Assembly (NCBI RefSeq): GCF_003234265.2
Contig: NZ_CP126256.1
Span: forward strand, 682,001-746,000
Length of the DNA: 64,000 nucleotides
Direction: 5' to 3'
From: Curtobacterium sp. MCSS17_015
GTDB lineage: Bacteria; Actinomycetota; Actinomycetes; Actinomycetales; Microbacteriaceae
The notes under the pieces were generated by a model. That model ran no database searches, had not been told where the DNA came from, and saw nothing but the letters and a program-made list of their open reading frames with translations. The first letter of the stretch is position 1, and every line of letters begins with the position of its first letter. Of this stretch, positions 1 to 7,518 are shown piece by piece. The position numbers were made by a program, and so were the translations under genes.

Positions 1-21
1 GGGGACGGGGAGCGCGTCCCC
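1..21. terminator. possible terminator hairpin after the epimerase gene
   Basis: Bases 1-7 and 15-21 form a perfect 7-bp stem with a 7-base loop, lying just past the 3' end of the minus-strand epimerase gene. The stem is short, there is no T tract, and the window edge cuts off the context. Confidence 0.35.
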
Positions 22-58
22 CGACGGCCGTCCTGCGACGGCGTGCGGCGTGGCGGCG

Positions 59-1129
59 CTAGCGCACGGCCGCCCGGAGCGGCGCGGTCGCGAACTCCCG
101 CATCCCGCGCGTGAAGTCCACCTGCGCACGCCAGCCCAGCTCGTCGGCGATGCGCGCCGAGGACGCCGTGACGTGGCGGACGTCGCCGAGACGGTACTCA
201 CCCGTCACCACCGGCTGCGGACCGTCCGGCCCCGCGATCGCCGCGGCCATCTCACCGATCGTGTGCACCGTGCCGGACCCGACGTTGAACGCGCGGAACG
301 ACTCGGCCGGAGCGGTCCCGGTCGCGTCGATCGCCGCCAGGTTCGCACCGGCGACGTCGTCGACGTGCACGAAGTCGCGGCGCTGTGCCCCGTCCTCGAA
401 GACCCGCGGTGCCTCGCCCCGCGCCAACGCCGAGCGGAACAGGGACGCGACCCCGGCGTACGGCGTGTTCGCGGGCATGCCGGGGCCGTACACGTTGTGG
501 TAGCGGAGCGCGACGGACCGGCCGCCGGTGGCACGCGACCACGACGAGGCGAGCTGCTCCTGTGCCACCTTCGTCTGCGCGTAGACGTTCCGCGGGTCGA
601 GGGCGGCGGACTCGTCGATGAGCCCCGGCAGGAGCGGACGGCCGTCGGGGTCGATCGGGTCGAAGCGGCCGGCGTCGAGGTCCTCGCGGCGGCGGGCCGG
701 CGGGCGCATCGGCTCACCGTCGGCGGTGCTGTACGCACCCTCACCGTAGACGACCATCGAACTCGCGACCACGAGTCGGCCGATGTCCATCCGGTCCATC
801 GCGGCGAGCACGTGCGCGGTGCCGGCGTCGTTGCTCGAGACGTAGTCGGGGGCGTCCTGGAAGTCGACGCCGAGGCCGACCTTCGCGGCCTGGTGGCACA
901 CCACGTCGACGTCGTGCAGCGCGGCGTCGAGGGCGACCCGGTCGCGGACGTCGCCGTGCACGAGCTCGATGCCCGCGGTGCGGTGTGCGGTCACGACGGC
1001 GTCGGGGTCCCCGTGCACGTCGGTGCGCAGGGAGTCGAGGACGCGCACCTCGTGCCCGGCGGCCAGGGCCTGGCGGACGATCGTCGAGCCGATGAAGCCC
1101 GCGCCGCCGGTGACGAGCAGCCGGGTCAC
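59..1129 (-). CDS. NAD-dependent epimerase/dehydratase (extended SDR)
   Basis: A 356-residue extended short-chain dehydrogenase, probably acting on a nucleotide sugar in the cytoplasm. The N-terminus has the Rossmann motif GGAGFIGS, and the active site YAQTK matches the YxxxK pair of the family, with an upstream SSMVVYG segment typical of UDP-glucose 4-epimerase relatives. The GTG start overlaps the stop of the upstream phosphorylase gene by four bases (GTGA), so the two are probably translated from one message. The substrate cannot be told from sequence. Family call firm, substrate open. Confidence 0.88.
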   Translation of the reverse strand: MTRLLVTGGAGFIGSTIVRQALAAGHEVRVLDSLRTDVHGDPDAVVTAHRTAGIELVHGDVRDRVALDAALHDVDVVCHQAAKVGLGVDFQDAPDYVSSNDAGTAHVLAAMDRMDIGRLVVASSMVVYGEGAYSTADGEPMRPPARRREDLDAGRFDPIDPDGRPLLPGLIDESAALDPRNVYAQTKVAQEQLASSWSRATGGRSVALRYHNVYGPGMPANTPYAGVASLFRSALARGEAPRVFEDGAQRRDFVHVDDVAGANLAAIDATGTAPAESFRAFNVGSGTVHTIGEMAAAIAGPDGPQPVVTGEYRLGDVRHVTASSARIADELGWRAQVDFTRGMREFATAPLRAAVR

Positions 1130-1965
1130 GGCCGGAGCTCCATCACGCGGGCGGAGGCACTCGCCGGGACGAGTTCGCGCGGGGTGTAGCAGTCGGGGAC
1201 GGCGGCGACGATCGAGCCGATGGCGCGGACGATGACCTCGTTGGCTCGGGCCAGGCGGTCCATGACGGCCTGGTGGGTGACCGGGGCCTCGGAGCTCGTG
1301 TCGTCGGCGACCGGGGCCAGGCCGGCATCGGCGTCGGTCACGAAGGACAGGTTCACCGTGCCGATGCCGAGCTCCGCGGCGAGCGGGACCTCGGGGGTCA
1401 TCGTCATGTTGATCGTGTGGCCACCGGCCTCACGCATCCACACCGACTCGGCGCGGCTCGAGAACCGCGGGCCCTGGATGACGACGCACGTGCCGGTCGG
1501 ACGGAAGGGCACGTCGAGCGCCGCGACGGCGTCGATCGCCGCACGACGGAGCACCGGGTCGAACGGGTCGGCGAAGGAGAGGTGCTGCACCTCGTCCTCG
1601 AAGTAGGTGTCGGCGCGGCCCCAGGTCCGGTCGATGAGCTGGTCCGTCACCACGAAGGTGCCGGGGGCGTAGTCCGGGTGCAGGCCACCGACGGCACTCG
1701 ACGAGACGACGGCGCGGACGCCCAGGGAGCGCAGCGCCCAGAGGTTCGCGCGGTGCTCGATGCGGTGGGGCGCAACCGAGTGTGCCCGGCCGTGGCGGGT
1801 GAGGAAGGCGACACGACGGCCGGACATCGTGCCGATGCTGATCGGACTCGAGGTCGGTCCGAACGGCGTCGGCACGTCCACCTCGTCCGCGGTGCCGGGT
1901 TCGAACAGTTCGTACAGGCCCGAGCCGCCGATCACACCGATCGTCGTCGTCTTCTCGTTGTCCAC
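1126..1965 (-). CDS. mtnP: S-methyl-5'-thioadenosine phosphorylase / purine nucleoside phosphorylase family
   Basis: A 279-residue phosphorylase of the MTAP/PNP family, which splits 5'-methylthioadenosine or a related purine nucleoside with phosphate, releasing the base and a pentose 1-phosphate (methionine or purine salvage). Visible hallmarks are the N-terminal GVIGGSGLY, TRHGRAHSVAPHRIEHRAN, the QGPRFSSRAES phosphate/ribose region, and NMTMTPEVPLAAELG followed by TDADAG in the base pocket. The GTG start is set by a strong GGAGGA five bases upstream. First gene of a two-gene minus-strand unit with the epimerase. MTA versus other purine specificity is inferred. Confidence 0.85.
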   Translation of the reverse strand: MDNEKTTTIGVIGGSGLYELFEPGTADEVDVPTPFGPTSSPISIGTMSGRRVAFLTRHGRAHSVAPHRIEHRANLWALRSLGVRAVVSSSAVGGLHPDYAPGTFVVTDQLIDRTWGRADTYFEDEVQHLSFADPFDPVLRRAAIDAVAALDVPFRPTGTCVVIQGPRFSSRAESVWMREAGGHTINMTMTPEVPLAAELGIGTVNLSFVTDADAGLAPVADDTSSEAPVTHQAVMDRLARANEVIVRAIGSIVAAVPDCYTPRELVPASASARVMELRP

Positions 1966-2005
1966 AGGTCCTCCGGTCGTCCTCGGCGCTGGTCGGCGCC
2001 GTCGT

Positions 2006-2011
2006 TACGCT
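2006..2011 (+). promoter_or_regulatory. -10 box for the molybdenum cofactor operon
   Basis: TACGCT fits the actinobacterial TANNNT -10 consensus and lies between the divergent phosphorylase and moeA genes. It would give a transcript start near 2018 and a leader of about 70 bases ending in the GGAGG before moeA. No clear -35 was found. Confidence 0.4.
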
Positions 2012-2090
2012 ACAGATGCGGGCCAGGAACGGCCCGCGCGCGGTGCCGTCGTCCCCGTCGGCGCCACGTCAGGATCATTCGGAGGCGCGC

Positions 2091-3350
2091 GTGCGAACGA
2101 TCGGTCAGCACCGGGACGCGGTCCGGGCGCTCGTGGGTCCGGCCCTGCCGACTGCGGTGTCGCCGGGGACGGTCGAGTCGTCATCGGTCGTCGCGCTGGC
2201 CGCCGGGTCCGCAGCCGGCCACGGGTACCGCGTCCTCGCCACCACCGTGCTCGCGCCGACGCCCCTGCCGGCCTTCGACAACAGCCAGATGGACGGGTTC
2301 GCCGTGCGCGCTGCCGACGCCGGAGCGATCGTCCGCGTGAGCGCACCGATCCCGGCCGGCGTCGTGCCCCCACCGCTCGAGTCGGGCACCGCGGCCCCGA
2401 TCATGACCGGAGCGCGGATCCCGGTGGGAGCGGACGCCGTCTTCCCGGTCGAGTCCACGCCAGCCGGGTCATTCCCCGCCGCGCTCGGGTCCGACCACGT
2501 GCCGGTACCGATCGACCTCGTGCCCGGGTCCTTCGTGCGTGTCGCCGGCTCCGACCTGGCCGCGGGAGCTCCGATCGCCCGGGCCGGGCAACCCCTCACG
2601 CCGGCCGTACTCGGGGCGCTCGCCGGTGCCGGGGTCACGACCGTCGACGTCCTGCGGCGCCCGCGGGTGCTCGTCGTGTCGACCGGCAGCGAGCTGCTCG
2701 ATCCCGGCTCGACGGCCGACGCCGACCTCAGCGCCGGTGCCGCCATCGGCGATGCGAACGGGGTGGCGCTGTCCGCCGCGCTCGCCGAGGTCGGTGTCGA
2801 CACGCGGCGGGTCCGGGTCCCCGATGACCCCGACCGGTTCCTCGGCGCCCTCGACGACGCCGTGGGGGACTGGGCGGATCTCGTGCTCACCACCGGGGGG
2901 ATCAGCGCGGGGGCGTACGAGGTCGTCCGGCAGGCCCTCGAACCCCGCGGACTCGTCGTGACCTCGGTCGCGATGCAGCCGGGCGGGCCGCAGGCGCTCG
3001 GCACCGTGCAGGTCGCGGGACGATCGGTGCCGGTGGTCGCCTTCCCCGGCAACCCGGTCTCGGCACTCGTCTCGTTCGAGGTGTTCCTCCGCCCGGTCCT
3101 CGCCCCTGCCGTCGGGCTGCCGGAGCACCGCCCGACCGTGGACCTGCCGGCCGCCGAGTCCGCGTCGTCGCCGGCGGCCAAGCACCAGGTCCGTCGCGGG
3201 ACCGTCGTCGACGGCCGCGTCCACTTCGTCGGTGGGCCGAGTTCGCACCTGCTCTGGCACTACGCCGAAGCCACCCACCTCGTCCACGTCCCCGTCGGCA
3301 CCACCAGCGTCGAGCCGGGCGACCCCCTGACCGTCTGGAGCATCCGATGA
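2091..3350 (+). CDS. moeA: molybdopterin molybdotransferase MoeA
   Basis: About 419 residues, the usual MoeA length. MoeA inserts molybdate into adenylylated molybdopterin in the last step of molybdenum cofactor synthesis. Seen: PLPAFDNSQMDGFAVRA (the MoeA N-terminal signature), a central VVSTGSELLDPG, TTGGISAGAYE of the MoCF-binding domain, and AFPGNPVSALVSFE near the C-terminus. An upstream in-frame ATG at 2016 exists, but I chose the GTG at 2091 because GGAGG sits six or seven bases before it and homology begins there. Its stop overlaps moaC by four bases, so it heads a coupled four-gene operon. Confidence 0.92.
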   Translation: MRTIGQHRDAVRALVGPALPTAVSPGTVESSSVVALAAGSAAGHGYRVLATTVLAPTPLPAFDNSQMDGFAVRAADAGAIVRVSAPIPAGVVPPPLESGTAAPIMTGARIPVGADAVFPVESTPAGSFPAALGSDHVPVPIDLVPGSFVRVAGSDLAAGAPIARAGQPLTPAVLGALAGAGVTTVDVLRRPRVLVVSTGSELLDPGSTADADLSAGAAIGDANGVALSAALAEVGVDTRRVRVPDDPDRFLGALDDAVGDWADLVLTTGGISAGAYEVVRQALEPRGLVVTSVAMQPGGPQALGTVQVAGRSVPVVAFPGNPVSALVSFEVFLRPVLAPAVGLPEHRPTVDLPAAESASSPAAKHQVRRGTVVDGRVHFVGGPSSHLLWHYAEATHLVHVPVGTTSVEPGDPLTVWSIR

Positions 3351-3817
3351 CCGACCTGTCCCACGTCCGCGCCGACGGCAGCGCGCACATGGTCGACGTC
3401 TCCGACAAGGACGTCACCGCGCGGTCCGCGACCGCCACCGCCACGCTCGTCACCCGCCCCGACGTCGTCGAACGCATCCTCGACGGCTCGCTGCCCAAGG
3501 GCGAGGTCATCGGCACTGCCCGCATCGCCGCGATCATGGCGGTCAAGAAGACCTCCGACCTCATCCCGCTCTGCCACCCGCTGCCGATCGCCGGGGTCGA
3601 GGTCGACATCTCCGGCGCGGACGACCGCGTCGTCATCGAGGTCTCCGTGCGCACCACCTCCCGCACCGGCGTCGAGATGGAAGCCCTCACCGGCGCGAGC
3701 GTCGCCGCGCTCACCGTCTACGACATGGTGAAGGCGGTCGACAAGACGGCGTCGATCACCGACGTCCGCGTGCTCGAGAAGCACGGCGGACGTTCCGGCG
3801 ACTGGAGCGCACGATGA
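3347..3817 (+). CDS. moaC: cyclic pyranopterin monophosphate synthase MoaC
   Basis: A 156-residue MoaC, which converts the MoaA product (3',8-cyclo-GTP) to cyclic pyranopterin monophosphate. The sequence shows HMVDVSDKDVTARSA at the N-terminus, KGEVIGTARIAAIMAVKKTSDLIPLCHPL in the centre (a conserved MoaC stretch named here only by its ends, KGEV and CHPL) and GVEMEALTGASVAALTVYDM near the end. The ATG overlaps the moeA stop by four bases and the gene in turn overlaps moaB. No moaA or moaD is present in the window, so the pathway needs genes elsewhere. Confidence 0.95.
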   Translation: MTDLSHVRADGSAHMVDVSDKDVTARSATATATLVTRPDVVERILDGSLPKGEVIGTARIAAIMAVKKTSDLIPLCHPLPIAGVEVDISGADDRVVIEVSVRTTSRTGVEMEALTGASVAALTVYDMVKAVDKTASITDVRVLEKHGGRSGDWSAR

Positions 3818-4332
3818 GCGGCTCCGGCGTCCCGGACCGGGGGCGCGCCTCCGTCGTCGTGGTCTCGACCTCGGCCGCAGCGGACCCTGCCCTCGACCGC
3901 ACCGGGCCCGTCATCGCCGACTGGCTGCGTGAGCGGGCGTTCGACGTCGGTGAACCGGTCATCGTCGCCGACCGTGGTCCCGTCGCCGACACGCTCGCCG
4001 CGGCCGTCACGGGCGGCGCACGCGTCGTCATCACCACGGGCGGCACCGGTGTCACACCGACCGATCGCACGCCCGAGGCCGTCGCACCCCTGCTCGACCT
4101 CGAACTCCCCGGCATCGTCGAGGAGATCCGCCGACGCGGACTGTCCGGAGCCGGACCGACCGCGCTGCTCAGTCGGGGCGTCGCCGGCATCATCGGCGGC
4201 GGCACGTTCGTCGTCACGCTGCCCGGATCACGCGGCGGAGTCGCGGACGGCCTGGCCGTGCTCGACGGGCTGCTCGACCACCTGCTCGCCCAACTGCACG
4301 GCGACGGCCACGCTCCCCGGAGCGCATCGTGA
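3814..4332 (+). CDS. moaB: molybdopterin adenylyltransferase-type protein (MoaB/Mog family)
   Basis: A 172-residue single-domain MoCF-binding protein. Family members adenylylate molybdopterin so that MoeA can load molybdate. Seen: VITTGGTGVTPTDRTPE (the GGTG and TPTDxTPE signatures) and TLPGSRGGVADGL near the C-terminus. The N-terminal about 15 residues are extra and low-complexity. It overlaps moaC and moaE by four bases each, placing it firmly in the operon. The MoaB versus Mog label is naming only; both share this fold. Confidence 0.9.
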   Translation: MSGSGVPDRGRASVVVVSTSAAADPALDRTGPVIADWLRERAFDVGEPVIVADRGPVADTLAAAVTGGARVVITTGGTGVTPTDRTPEAVAPLLDLELPGIVEEIRRRGLSGAGPTALLSRGVAGIIGGGTFVVTLPGSRGGVADGLAVLDGLLDHLLAQLHGDGHAPRSAS

Positions 4333-4766
4333 GCGCCGGAGCCGCGGACCGCGTCGTCGTCGCGGACGTCGTCGACCGGGCCATCGCCGTGGACGAGGTC
4401 TCCCGCGTCGTCGCCTCCGACCACGAGGGCGCGGTCGTCACCTTCGCCGGGGTCGTCCGCGACCACGACGGTGGGAAGGGCGTCACCGCGCTCGACTACG
4501 AACGGCACCCGAGCGCCGGGGAGGTCATGGCGGAAGTCGCCCGGACGATCGCCGAGCAGCACCCGGAGGTCCGCATCGCCGTGCTGCACCGCGTCGGTGC
4601 GCTCGGCATCGGGGACGTGGCGCTCGCGGCGGCGGTGGCGTCCGGGCACCGCGCCGAGGCGTTCGCTGCGTGTGGGGCCCTCGTCGACCTCGTCAAGGAG
4701 CGGGTGCCGATCTGGAAGCACCAGCGGTTCACCGACGGGTCGGACGAGTGGGTGGCGGCGCTCTGA
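4329..4766 (+). CDS. moaE: molybdopterin synthase catalytic subunit MoaE
   Basis: A 145-residue MoaE, the large subunit of molybdopterin synthase. With thiocarboxylated MoaD it puts two sulfurs on cyclic pyranopterin monophosphate. Visible motifs are VVTFAGVVRDHDGGKGV, LDYERHPSAGEVM, HRVGALGIGDVAL, and the C-terminal VPIWKHQRFTDGSDEWV with the catalytic lysine region. Last gene of the coupled operon; its partner moaD is not adjacent, which is unusual compared with clusters that keep moaD beside moaE. Confidence 0.93.
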   Translation: MSAGAADRVVVADVVDRAIAVDEVSRVVASDHEGAVVTFAGVVRDHDGGKGVTALDYERHPSAGEVMAEVARTIAEQHPEVRIAVLHRVGALGIGDVALAAAVASGHRAEAFAACGALVDLVKERVPIWKHQRFTDGSDEWVAAL

Positions 4767-4883
4767 CGAAGGAAGAGCTCGACGCAGATCACTCACCGTG
4801 TAAGTCCCCCGAACTGGTGACAGTGAATGCCTCGTAGCTGAGGTCGGCTCCATTAGCGTTTCTTCATCAGCAAAGGGGAAACG

Positions 4884-5993
4884 ATGGAGTTCGAAGAGCG
4901 GCTCGCCGCACTCGCCACGAAGGTGCAGAACCAGCGTGAAGCGATCCAGACCGAGGAAGCGACGAAGAACGCTTTCGTGATGCCGTTCATCTCGACGATC
5001 CTCGGGTACGACGTCTTCAACCCGCTCGAGGTGGTGCCCGAGTTCACCGCGGACGTCGGCGTGAAGCGCGGTGAGAAAGTCGACTACGCGATCATGCGCG
5101 ATGGAGAGGTGCAGATCCTCATTGAGTGCAAGAAGTCGGCCGAGCCGCTGAAGGTCGAGCATGCGTCGCAGCTGTTCCGGTACTTCTCCGTCACGAACGC
5201 CAGGATCGCAGTACTGACCAACGGCGAGGTCTACAACTTCTACACCGACCTCGACGCTCCGAACAAGATGGACGACAAGCCCTTCCTCGTCCTTGACTTG
5301 GGTGACATCGACGAGACGCTTCTCGCGGAGCTTCAGAAGTTGAGCAAAGAGAACTTCGACCTCGACTCAGTGATCAGTGCTGCTGAGGAGCTCAAGTACG
5401 TCGGAGCGCTCAAGCGGGCGCTCGGCGGACAACTCCGCGAACCGTCCGATGAATTCGTGAAGTTCCTGACGACGAAGGTCTACGACGGCTCCTACACCCA
5501 GAAGGTCAGGGAACAGTTCAACCCGCTCGTGGCCAAGGCCATCAAGCAATTCCTGAACGAGCAGGTGAACGACCGGCTCAAGACGGCTCTTGGGTCATCC
5601 TTCATCGGCAGCAGCCGGATGGAGGCGCCGGCTGCCGTCGTGGAGAGCGAGGGGGCTGTTGAGGAGAACCTCGAGGGCGATAGTGGAATCGTCACCACGC
5701 AGGAGGAGCTCGACGGCTACCAGATCGTCAAGGCGATCGCATGCAGCGAAGTGAAGCCCTACCGCGTCGCCCATCGGGACTCAAAGTCCTACTTCGCGAT
5801 CCTGCTCGACGACAACAACCGGAAGCCGATCGCGCGGTTGTGGTTCAACGGCAAGAAGCAGAAGTACCTCGGCCTCTTCGACGAGAACAAGGTCGAGACG
5901 AAGCACCCGCTGGACAACCTCGAGGACATCTACAGTCACGCGTCGGAGATCCGTGATTCGGTCTCGCGCTACGAGGCGCAGGCATCGGTTTGA
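4884..5993 (+). CDS. stand-alone type I restriction HsdR-N-like nuclease-fold protein
   Basis: A 369-residue cytoplasmic protein. Residues about 20-150 resemble the type I restriction enzyme R-subunit N-terminal domain: GEKVDYAIM and then ILIECKK give the D...ExK core of the PD-(D/E)XK nuclease fold. There is no helicase domain and no HsdM or HsdS next to it. The C-terminal part (VKAIACSEVKPYRVAHRDSK through KYLGLFDENKVE) looks like a second small alpha/beta domain. RBS AAAGGGG precedes the ATG. Codon use is less GC-biased than its neighbours, suggesting acquisition. Such solo proteins are frequent in bacteria, and their role (defence or otherwise) is unknown. Confidence 0.8.
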   Translation: MEFEERLAALATKVQNQREAIQTEEATKNAFVMPFISTILGYDVFNPLEVVPEFTADVGVKRGEKVDYAIMRDGEVQILIECKKSAEPLKVEHASQLFRYFSVTNARIAVLTNGEVYNFYTDLDAPNKMDDKPFLVLDLGDIDETLLAELQKLSKENFDLDSVISAAEELKYVGALKRALGGQLREPSDEFVKFLTTKVYDGSYTQKVREQFNPLVAKAIKQFLNEQVNDRLKTALGSSFIGSSRMEAPAAVVESEGAVEENLEGDSGIVTTQEELDGYQIVKAIACSEVKPYRVAHRDSKSYFAILLDDNNRKPIARLWFNGKKQKYLGLFDENKVETKHPLDNLEDIYSHASEIRDSVSRYEAQASV

Positions 5994-6008
5994 GAGGACG
6001 AGCGCCCG

Positions 6009-6033
6009 CGTTGGTCTTCCAGGCCGACCAACG
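6009..6033 (+). terminator. hairpin downstream of the HsdR-N-like gene
   Basis: Bases 6009-6016 and 6026-6033 form a perfect 8-bp stem with a 9-base loop, starting 16 bases after the stop codon. Possible terminator or 3' stabilising hairpin. Confidence 0.45.
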
Positions 6034-6109
6034 TTCCGACGACGGATCTGAACGACCGGAGGTCGTGGCGACGTCGGTCCCACCGTGGTGTCACGCTTGA
6101 TCCGGCGCC

Positions 6110-6154
6110 AAAGCGACAGATGAGCACGAGGATCGCGCTTCCATCTGTCGCTTT
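6110..6154. terminator. 13-bp perfect inverted repeat, possible intrinsic terminator
   Basis: Bases 6110-6122 and 6142-6154 are perfect reverse complements separated by 19 bases. The right arm ends in TTT and the left arm begins AAA, so it can act as an intrinsic terminator on either strand. It is richer in A and T than the surrounding DNA, like the nuclease-like gene upstream. The remaining bases of the 271-bp gap (5994-6264) show no gene. Confidence 0.5.
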
Positions 6155-6251
6155 CGCGAAGGAGACGGGCCCGCGGGCGAGCTCGGGCCATGTCCGTGGC
6201 TGCGCCACCGACCCACGAACACGGGCGTAGCGCCACCACCTCGAGACTCCC

Positions 6252-6257
6252 TAGTAT
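6252..6257 (+). promoter_or_regulatory. leaderless -10 box for the PLDc_N membrane gene
   Basis: TAGTAT is followed by seven bases and then the ATG at 6265, with no Shine-Dalgarno. This is the spacing expected when transcription starts on the start codon. Confidence 0.6.
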
Positions 6258-6264
6258 CCGGACC

Positions 6265-6663
6265 ATGGGAATCCTGCTGTCCGGCGTGAGCGTCGTCCTG
6301 CTCGTGTTCGCCCTGATCGACATCATCACGCGCCCCGACAGCGAGGTCCGGGGCCTGCCGAAGGTCGCCTGGATCATCCTCGTGATCCTGTTGCCGTTCG
6401 TCGGCAGCATCGTGTGGTTCGCGATCGGACACGACTGGAGCGCAGGGTCTCGGAACCACGGCCGCTACCTCGAGCCGAAGCGGCACGAGGACGGGTACGC
6501 CACGCTCGGCGCCGCGAAGGCCGCACACGGGGACAAGCGGGTCTCGAGCACGGAGCAGGAACTCGCCGAGCTCGAGCGTGAGATCGAGTACTGGGAAGCG
6601 CAGGCGCGCCTGAAGCGGGCGAAGGAAGCCGCTGGCGAGGGTGACCCGACCCCCGCGAGCTGA
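6265..6663 (+). CDS. small membrane protein with PLDc_N-type domain
   Basis: A 132-residue protein. Two membrane helices (about residues 2-20 and 33-54) surround the motif LPKVAWIILVILLP, and the second helix ends GSIVWFAIG, as in the phospholipase D N-terminal (PLDc_N) family. These short proteins are not lipases themselves. A cytoplasmic C-terminal tail contains a charged helix (SSTEQELAELEREIEYWEAQ). The start at 6265, not an upstream ATG at 6190, is favoured by the leaderless TAGTAT box and because homology begins there. Function unknown; the envelope location is inferred. Confidence 0.75.
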   Translation: MGILLSGVSVVLLVFALIDIITRPDSEVRGLPKVAWIILVILLPFVGSIVWFAIGHDWSAGSRNHGRYLEPKRHEDGYATLGAAKAAHGDKRVSSTEQELAELEREIEYWEAQARLKRAKEAAGEGDPTPAS

Positions 6664-6699
6664 ACCGGGCCTCCCGGCGCGCGCTGCCAGACTGATCGC

Positions 6700-7365
6700 A
6701 TGCCCGACTCCCGCCCCTGGTCCGACGTGCCGGTCATCGACCCGCTGGACCGGCACTGGGACCTCATCGATGCCCGGACACGGGGACTGCCCACCCAGGT
6801 CGCCGCGCAGCGACGCGCTCGTCGCAAGCGTTTCGCCATCGTCGCGATGACGACGGTGCTCGCGCTCGTTGTCGGTCTGGTCATCGGGACGACCCGATCT
6901 GAGGAGACGTCCTGGCTGGACTCGTCGCGCGACCGACGATCCGACGCCGCGACAGTCTTCGGCGTCCTGATGTCACTGACAGGCGTCGCTCTGTGGGTCG
7001 TCGGTGTCGTGCAAGTGCTGCGGAAGGGCCGCTTCGCCGAGCTGTGGTCAGATCCTCTGTCCGGCATCCCGTGGCGAGATCGTCGTTCGATCGAACGGAA
7101 ACTCAGGAGTGCGGCTCCGCCAGAGCCTGGACGAGCACCGGTCCTCCGGCGGCTGGCGGCGCTGCGCCTGCGGCAGACGGAATGGACGATCTGGTTCCTC
7201 GCGGGCTGGGTCCCCTTCGCTGGTGGCCAGGCGATCGCGTCACCGTTCGAGTTCTTCCGTTGGATGCAGACCGGCGGTGTGCTGCTGTTCCTGGTGGTGT
7301 TCATGCTGTCTGTCCGTCAGCGGGCGCGATGGCGAGCACTGATCGACGTGACCGAGCCCGACTGA
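6700..7365 (+). CDS. hypothetical integral membrane protein
   Basis: A 221-residue protein I do not recognise. It has a cytoplasmic-looking N-terminus (about 42 residues with ArgArgAlaArgArgLysArg before the first helix) and probably four membrane segments: about 44-64, 84-107, 158-175 and 186-205. The ATG at 6700 is preceded by CAGACT with a six-base gap, a weak version of the leaderless arrangement used by the gene before it. It lies 36 bases after that gene on the same strand. No enzyme motif is visible. Confidence 0.65.
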   Translation: MPDSRPWSDVPVIDPLDRHWDLIDARTRGLPTQVAAQRRARRKRFAIVAMTTVLALVVGLVIGTTRSEETSWLDSSRDRRSDAATVFGVLMSLTGVALWVVGVVQVLRKGRFAELWSDPLSGIPWRDRRSIERKLRSAAPPEPGRAPVLRRLAALRLRQTEWTIWFLAGWVPFAGGQAIASPFEFFRWMQTGGVLLFLVVFMLSVRQRARWRALIDVTEPD

Positions 7366-7506
7366 CCCGGGTCGGTGCGGGTGCGCCAGGGGAGCCGGGC
7401 AGCAGGAGCCGCAGTCGCCTTGCGGGGACCGAGGTGGCCGCACGGTTCGCGGGCGGTCGCGAGTCGCCTCCGCTCCGCCCTGGCGCAGAGCGCCCCCGCG
7501 CCCGCC

Positions 7507-7512
7507 TACCCT
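7507..7512 (+). promoter_or_regulatory. leaderless -10 box for the ABC-F gene
   Basis: TACCCT is followed by six bases and then the GTG at 7519. This both fixes the start codon of the ABC-F gene and indicates a leaderless message. Confidence 0.6.
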
Positions 7513-7518
7513 GGTCAG

